Assembly: GCA_002327985.1 (NCBI GenBank)
Contig: DCVM01000039.1
Span: 25,771 to 37,404, forward strand
Source: Syntrophaceae bacterium UBA2188
Lineage (GTDB): Bacteria; Desulfobacterota; BSN033; UBA1163
Direction of reading: 5' to 3'
Length of the DNA stretch: 11,634 nt
Of this stretch, positions 7,639-11,634 are shown piece by piece. Under the pieces are notes generated by a model, which was not told the origin of the DNA, made no database searches, and was given only the letters and a program-made list of their open reading frames with translations. Made by a program: the position numbers and the translations under genes. The first letter of the stretch is position 1. Every line of letters starts with the position of its first letter.

Positions 7639-8199
7639 CTAACCTCTTTGGCGGGTGTAGATGGTTTTGTAACGATGGCTGAAGGCGGGGTCTTTAAGGC
7701 AGGTGGTGCATTCTTCAGAGGAGGTGTTCACCGGTTCCAGAAGGACTTCAAACCCAAGTTCCTTGTATTGCTCTGCCATCTCCGATAGGCGTGGTTCATC
7801 CATGGTGAATCTCTTTTCCCAACCTTCTTTTTTCAATTCTTCTTCTCGGGTCACCAAATTCTTCCGTACACCCCAAACCAAACGCCCCGGACCCTGATAT
7901 AGCTTCTTCCATCCCTCTGAGAAAGAGAAGGCTTTTAGATCACAGACTTTGGAACAGGGTGGAGGCTCTTCCCCATAGCCAGGCTTACAAGGAGCGCAGC
8001 TATACCTGACCTTCTTGCGTTCCTCATGTTTTACAAAGGCCACCGGTTCTTCACGAAAGATGTCCATCTCATCCGGTCCTACTTCAAGGATGTTTGCCGG
8101 GCAAACCTCTGGGCACTTCCCGCATCCATTGCATTTGTCCGTATCGATGGTGACATACCAATCACCGGAGCCGTCCTTAAAACCGTAATTGGCAATCAT
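7639..8199 (-). CDS. 2[4Fe-4S] ferredoxin with C-terminal extension, BzdM-like
   Basis: 186 residues. Likely electron donor to the BzdPQ-like activase encoded just upstream on the same strand. First cluster motif CNGCGKCPEVC (Cys23, 26, 29, 33); second motif Cys68, Cys71, Cys82, Cys86, i.e. CxxC, ten residues, CxxxC. This expanded second motif resembles Allochromatium-type low-potential ferredoxins. Residues 87-186 are not ferredoxin fold: a basic, Trp-containing stretch, then MAEQYKELGFEVLLEPV and a further CxxC at 164-167, ending RYKTIYTRQRG. Position as third gene after P and Q matches bzdM of Azoarcus. The Shine-Dalgarno match before the ATG is weak. Converges with the AttH-type gene with 38 bases between stop codons. 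The ferredoxin call is firm; BzdM orthology is probable. Confidence 0.85.
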   Translation of the reverse strand: MIANYGFKDGSGDWYVTIDTDKCNGCGKCPEVCPANILEVGPDEMDIFREEPVAFVKHEERKKVRYSCAPCKPGYGEEPPPCSKVCDLKAFSFSEGWKKLYQGPGRLVWGVRKNLVTREEELKKEGWEKRFTMDEPRLSEMAEQYKELGFEVLLEPVNTSSEECTTCLKDPAFSHRYKTIYTRQRG

Positions 8200-8217
8200 G
8201 CTTTTTGTCTTTCTTTA

Positions 8218-8255
8218 CCCCCTCACCCTATCCCTCTCCCGCCAAGGGAGAGGGG
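8218..8255. repeat. Palindromic GC-rich element between bzdQ-like and ferredoxin genes
   Basis: CCCTCTCCC (8232-8240) and GGGAGAGGG (8246-8254) form a perfect 9-base-pair stem over the loop GCCAA, preceded by CCCTCACCCTAT. Imperfect pairing continues outward toward ATAAGGG. No T-run follows on the minus strand, so it is not a terminator. It looks like a dispersed intergenic (REP-like) palindrome that I believe is widespread in bacterial genomes. It occupies most of the 66-base gap and could stabilise the upstream bzdPQ message or reduce ferredoxin expression. Confidence 0.7.
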
Positions 8256-8265
8256 AATAAGGGAA

Positions 8266-9198
8266 TTAGGCTTTTCTTGCGCTCTTTGCCTTGCCCATCT
8301 TCAACAAAACCTGTCCGAGCAGGGCCGCTCCGATGCCACCGGCAAGCTGCGTGTCAAAAGGATAATTGCGATCGATATACTCCTTCTTGTACCAGACACG
8401 TTCAGCCGTCTTAATCCCTAATTCTTTTTCCAGTCTTTTTACGACGCCTTCGTTTTTTGCAATCCCACCGGTGATGACAAACTTTTCCTTTACGCCCAAC
8501 CGATTGAGTAGCTCCATGATACGATGTGCCATGGCGGAGCAGTAAGCAGCCATGATGTCGTTCTCAGGCATCCCTGACTCCAGTAGGCCAACGACCTCGC
8601 TCTTAGCAAAGACGACACAGGTACTGCTGATCATGGGAGGTTCCTTCTGGATTTGGAAGGACCGTGGTCCAATCTCCCAGACCGGCACTCGAATCAGGTC
8701 AGCAAAGACTTCCATTCCGCGGCCCGTTCCAGCAGCACACTTATCATTCATCATGAAATTGAGAACTTTCCCTTTATCATCAATATTGATCGCTTTACAA
8801 TCCTGGCCACCCATGTCCATGACCGTTCTGACTTCTGGCCCATACATGAAATGGGCCCCTCGAGCATGGCAGGAAATCTCGGTGATAGACTGTTGAGCCA
8901 TGGGCACGTTCACCCGTCCATAACCCGTACCAATACAGTAATCGATGTTCTCGATTTTCATATCGGTTTTTTCTAAGGCGAAATTCATGCCATTTCTGGC
9001 ACTGTTCGGACTGTCTGAACCGGTTCGCATATTGCCAAAAGCGTAAAATTCAGCATCAATCATGATGACAGCCTGGGTGCTCACAGATCCGACATCCACC
9101 CCGGCCGTGATCACCTTGCCCTTTTTCCAATCTATATCCGGGTTGACCCAATTGGTTTCTGGCCATCTCCAAAATTCTTGGGGTTTTGCTTCAGCCAT
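8266..9198 (-). CDS. bzdQ: Benzoyl-CoA reductase ATPase subunit Q-like (BadF/BadG/BcrA/BcrD family)
   Basis: 310 residues. In class I benzoyl-CoA reductases this ASKHA-fold subunit hydrolyses ATP to push electrons from ferredoxin to the catalytic subunits. The N-terminal WRWPETNWVNPDIDW tract (about residues 10-24) is typical of BzdQ. Then phosphate-1 motif ITAGVDVGS (30-38), phosphate-2 motif DMGGQDCKAI (128-137), the NDKCAAGTGRGMEVF helix with Cys154, SSTCVVF with Cys194, and the adenosine motif ITGGIAKNEGVV. Cys154 and Cys194 are the candidate bridging [4Fe-4S] ligands, as in the activator HgdC. The start is supported by GAAGGAG at 9210-9204 on the minus strand. It follows the bzdP-like gene by 80 bases. 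It could alternatively activate a 2-hydroxyacyl-CoA dehydratase-type enzyme, but sequence and gene order favour BzdQ. Confidence 0.86.
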   Translation of the reverse strand: MAEAKPQEFWRWPETNWVNPDIDWKKGKVITAGVDVGSVSTQAVIMIDAEFYAFGNMRTGSDSPNSARNGMNFALEKTDMKIENIDYCIGTGYGRVNVPMAQQSITEISCHARGAHFMYGPEVRTVMDMGGQDCKAINIDDKGKVLNFMMNDKCAAGTGRGMEVFADLIRVPVWEIGPRSFQIQKEPPMISSTCVVFAKSEVVGLLESGMPENDIMAAYCSAMAHRIMELLNRLGVKEKFVITGGIAKNEGVVKRLEKELGIKTAERVWYKKEYIDRNYPFDTQLAGGIGAALLGQVLLKMGKAKSARKA

Positions 9199-9278
9199 TT
9201 TTTCTCCTTCCTTAACCTTCAGCTATGGAGTTCTCTTTAATCGTTAAGTTTTCCCTTCAGAGCTGGTTTCCCTTTCCA

Positions 9279-10079
9279 CTACTTTTTGGCCCCGACTTCC
9301 TCCGTATAAACTCCAGCAGCGGCTGCCTCTGCTGCTCCCAGAGCACCCATATAATCCGGATCTTCTGGTACCGCGACATCCATTTCGAGATTCTTTTTGA
9401 GGGAGTCAATAAATCCTGCATTTTTTGCCATTCCGCCTACCATCACGACATCCTTTTCCAGACCTACAATCCGAGCGAGGGAAGCAATCCTTCCTGCAAT
9501 GGCATTCATGACGGCCCGGGCAATATCCGGTTTCGGAGTTTTTTGATGAATGAGTGAAACCACCTCGGATTCGCCGAAGACCGCACACTGTGCATTGGTT
9601 GAAAGGGTGTGGGTGGATTGGAGAGTGATCTTTGAGATCTCATCCACAGACACTTCGAGTGCCCTGGACATTGCTTCGACAAAGGTACCTGTACCGGCTG
9701 CACACTTTTCATTGATGGCAAAGTCTAAAACCTTTCCGTCAGCGCCGATTTTGATGGCCCGGCCTTCTTCTGCTCCCACATCAATGACTGTCCTGGCTGT
9801 GGGAATCAGTTTGATTATTGCTCGAACATCGGCAGCGACATCGGGAATGGTATCATTTGCAAAAGCCACTCTTTTCGCTGCACTCCCTGTAGAGACCACT
9901 CGCTTAACATCCTTCCGGGTCAGGCCAACTTTTTTGAGTACCTCATCATAGAGTTGGTCTACTGCCGCAGCCTTTTTAATACCTGTAGAACCTGTTATTT
10001 TACCGAGTATCTGGTCATCTTTTTTAACGACAATATGAACATTTTTTCCACCAACATCAATTCCTGCAACGATCATCAT
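9279..10079 (-). CDS. bzdP: Benzoyl-CoA reductase ATPase subunit P-like (BadF/BadG/BcrA/BcrD family)
   Basis: 266 residues, second ASKHA ATPase that would pair with the BzdQ-like protein. Motifs: IDVGG (7-11); DVGAEEGRAIK (100-110), where the usual GGQD is replaced by GAEEG as is characteristic of BzdP/BcrD-type subunits; NEKCAAGTG with Cys126; NAQCAVFGESEVV with Cys165; and VGGMAKNAGFIDSLK. The two cysteines should share one [4Fe-4S] cluster with the partner subunit or its own dimer. Two adjacent ATGs exist: 10079 and 10076. AAAGGAG lies 4 and 7 bases before them, so the second (265 residues) may be the true start. First gene of the minus-strand unit. No bzdN or bzdO catalytic gene precedes it, unlike in known bzd operons. 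Confidence 0.86.
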   Translation of the reverse strand: MMIVAGIDVGGKNVHIVVKKDDQILGKITGSTGIKKAAAVDQLYDEVLKKVGLTRKDVKRVVSTGSAAKRVAFANDTIPDVAADVRAIIKLIPTARTVIDVGAEEGRAIKIGADGKVLDFAINEKCAAGTGTFVEAMSRALEVSVDEISKITLQSTHTLSTNAQCAVFGESEVVSLIHQKTPKPDIARAVMNAIAGRIASLARIVGLEKDVVMVGGMAKNAGFIDSLKKNLEMDVAVPEDPDYMGALGAAEAAAAGVYTEEVGAKK

Positions 10080-10291
10080 GGTTCTCCTTTTTGTTATGGA
10101 TCATCAAGCGACCCTCTTAAGCCCTCATGTCTCGGTCACGAGATGACACCTTTCTCAAGAGTCCCTCCGTTTAACCCAATAGGATAAGATCATTATAATT
10201 GAAAAGATTAAAAATTGCCTGAGGGAGGTTGAGAAAATTCTTCTTTATACTCTGCATTTTCATAAAATCAGTTTTATGTTATATATTAACC
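10080..10291. promoter_or_regulatory. Divergent promoter region between bzdP-like and moeA
   Basis: 212 AT-rich bases. On the plus strand TTAACC (10171-10176), a 17-base spacer and a perfect TATAAT (10194-10199) form a moeA promoter candidate. The sequence ATTATAAT (10192-10199) is symmetric enough to give a perfect TATAAT on the minus strand also (10197 to 10192), with no good minus -35. An imperfect inverted repeat around TCTCG/CGAGA lies near 10130-10145, inside the predicted bzdP leader, and might be an operator or leader hairpin. No coding remnant of bzdN or bzdO is visible. Confidence 0.5.
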
Positions 10292-11506
10292 ATGATTACT
10301 GTCGATGAAGCCTTAAATAAAATTCTTTCTAATATCCATCCTTTAGGGTCGGAGAAGGTATCCATTTTGGAGGCATTGGGAAGGGTGATAGCAGAAGATA
10401 GTTACGCCCATCGAAATATTCCGCCATTGGACAATTCAGCGATGGATGGTTATGCCCTGAGGTTTGAAGATATCCAAGAGGCTTCACAAGAATATCCTGT
10501 TCGTTTAGAGGTGATTGAAGATCTTCCAGCAGGTTTTATTTCGAAAAAGAAACTTGAAAGAGGAAAGGCCATCCGTATTATGACGGGAGCACCCATTCCC
10601 GAAGGGGCTGATACAGTTATTCCCGTTGAAGAAACCAAAAAGGAAGATGGGTCTGTTTTGATTTTCAAAGCGGCAGGGTTAGGTGAGAACATCCGGAGGT
10701 CTGGCGAAGATGTAAAGAAAGGAGATCGGGTTATTTCCAGAGGAGATAGGGTCCGCCCGGCAGAGGTGGGGATGCTTGCTTCGGTAGGACGGTCTTTTGT
10801 CTCGGTTTATCAGAGACCGCTGGTAGCCATCCTTTGCACTGGAGACGAATTAGTGGATGTCGATGGACAGTTGGACGAAGTCAAAATTATTTCAAGTAAT
10901 TCCTACACCCTGACAGCTCAGGTGATGGATTGTGGGGCGATTCCCGTTCAATTAGGCATTGCCAGGGATCACAAAGATGAAATCGAAGAGAAACTTCGTC
11001 AGGGAATCCGAGCCGATCTCTTGATTTCCTCGGCAGGGGTTTCCGTAGGGGATTATGATTTTGTTAAAGAGGTGATGAAGAAACTGGGGATGGAAATGGT
11101 CTTCTGGAAAGTGGCCATGAGGCCAGGCCAACCCTTGGCCTTTGGAACCATCGCAGGGAAACCAGTGTTTGGTCTTCCAGGAAATCCTGTTTCGTCCATG
11201 ATTTCTTTTGAGCAGTTTGTGAGACCCTCACTCCTGAAGATGATGGGTTGCCATCAACTCTTCCGACCTGTTATTGAAGCCATCTTGAGGGAGGAGATTA
11301 GGAAAAGGCCTGGAAGGCGTTTTTTCATCAGAGGATCTGTCTCTTTTGAGAAAGGTCAATACTTTGTCACCACTACCGGTGAGCAGGGATCCGGAATTTT
11401 AAAATCCATGGTCAAGGCAAATGGGTTGATTGTCATCCCGGAAGACCAAGAAAGTGCAAGGGCAGGGGAAAAGGTTCGAGTGCAGTTGCTGGATAGAAAC
11501 TTTTAA
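10292..11506 (+). CDS. moeA: Molybdopterin molybdenumtransferase MoeA
   Basis: 404 residues, usual length for the family. Inserts molybdate (or tungstate) into adenylylated molybdopterin in the last step of molybdenum cofactor synthesis, in the cytoplasm. The N-terminus MITVDEALNKIL matches the family. Conserved PPLDNSAMDGYALR (44-57) carries the active-site Asp residues. RPLVAILCTGDELVD (GDE at 184-186), LLISSAGVSVGDYDF (about 243-257), MRPGQPLAFG and GLPGNPVSSM (about 294-303) are the MPT-binding domain signatures. The C-terminal beta domain ends VRVQLLDRNF. The start at ATG 10292 has little Shine-Dalgarno sequence. The frame is open back to a TTG at 10229, which would add 21 hydrophobic residues unlike MoeA, so I reject that extension. 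No other cofactor gene is in the window. Confidence 0.93.
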   Translation: MITVDEALNKILSNIHPLGSEKVSILEALGRVIAEDSYAHRNIPPLDNSAMDGYALRFEDIQEASQEYPVRLEVIEDLPAGFISKKKLERGKAIRIMTGAPIPEGADTVIPVEETKKEDGSVLIFKAAGLGENIRRSGEDVKKGDRVISRGDRVRPAEVGMLASVGRSFVSVYQRPLVAILCTGDELVDVDGQLDEVKIISSNSYTLTAQVMDCGAIPVQLGIARDHKDEIEEKLRQGIRADLLISSAGVSVGDYDFVKEVMKKLGMEMVFWKVAMRPGQPLAFGTIAGKPVFGLPGNPVSSMISFEQFVRPSLLKMMGCHQLFRPVIEAILREEIRKRPGRRFFIRGSVSFEKGQYFVTTTGEQGSGILKSMVKANGLIVIPEDQESARAGEKVRVQLLDRNF

Positions 11507-11606
11507 CTGGGATCATGGAATGATGGAATATTGGGCAGAAAAAAATCTCCCGTGTCGTTTTCATTATTCCATTACTGATGGATTCGTAAAAAGTCTTGAT
11601 TTGTCA
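11507..11606. repeat. Gene-free tail after moeA with short repeats
   Basis: Contains TGGAATGATG (11516-11525) and, 36 bases on, CATTATTCCA (11562-11571), an inverted repeat with one mismatch. The left arm is partly repeated in tandem as GGAAT then GATGGAATA. GATTCGTAAAAAGTC (11581-11595) resembles sequence I have seen beside dispersed repeats. No terminator with a T-run is evident for moeA. Confidence 0.4.
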
Positions 11607-11626
11607 CCCTGAACTTGTTTCAGGGT
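11606..11626. repeat. Palindromic dispersed-repeat element at the window end
   Basis: ACCCTGAA (11606-11613) pairs perfectly with TTCAGGGT (11619-11626) over the loop CTTGT. Flanks TGTC and CTCA fit a recurrent intergenic element in which the stem is embedded as GTCACCCTGAA...TTCAGGGTCTCA. It may continue past the window and may serve as a bidirectional 3'-end structure. Confidence 0.55.
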
Positions 11627-11634
11627 CTCATAAC

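Noticed and set aside
7601..7642. 13-codon frame starting right after the AttH-type stop
   Set aside because: Very short, overlaps the converging ferredoxin stop, no sign of selection.
9550..9951. Plus-strand open frame opposite the bzdP-like gene
   Set aside because: Ser/Thr/Pro/Ala-rich shadow of a coding strand with clear ASKHA motifs.

Overview
The window looks like chromosomal DNA from an anaerobic Gram-negative bacterium, most plausibly Desulfobacterota (former Deltaproteobacteria) or a relative. This is an inference. It rests on an MltD-type murein transglycosylase (so there is a murein sacculus and outer-membrane-style envelope), on oxygen-sensitive ATP-dependent activase genes of the bzd benzoyl-CoA reductase type, and on short dispersed palindromes of a kind I associate with such genomes. 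Nothing here is a phage, IS or plasmid gene. Base composition looks even, apart from AT-rich promoter regions.

Layout. (1) Bases 1-878: 3' part of an MltD-like lytic transglycosylase with LysM repeats. (2) Bases 879-1427: a 549-base gap with hairpins and a promoter candidate but no convincing gene. (3) Bases 1428-3043: a zinc-dependent phospholipase C-like protein followed by a DUF456 membrane protein. (4) Bases 3198-7600: a good sigma70-type promoter followed by a tight three-gene unit, made of a LolD/MacB-type ATPase, an 829-residue FtsX-type permease with two FtsX modules, and a secreted AttH/CrtC-type lipocalin-fold protein. The permease probably starts at a CTG codon overlapping the ATPase stop. 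(5) Bases 7639-10079, minus strand: BzdP-like ATPase, BzdQ-like ATPase and a ferredoxin with an extra C-terminal region, in the P-Q-M order of the Azoarcus-type benzoyl-CoA reductase cluster. (6) Bases 10292-11506: moeA, divergent from bzdP. (7) Bases 11507-11634: a gene-free tail with short repeats and a strong palindrome at the very end.

How the genes work together. The ABC/permease/AttH unit looks like an envelope export or lipid-handling module, with no known substrate. The minus-strand unit should form an electron-activating system: the ferredoxin passes low-potential electrons to a BzdPQ heterodimer, which uses ATP to drive them onto a catalytic partner. In classical bzd operons that partner (BzdN and BzdO) is encoded immediately upstream of bzdP. 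Here that place is taken by a divergent promoter region and moeA, so the activase and ferredoxin are without a catalytic partner in this window. This is the most interesting feature of the locus.
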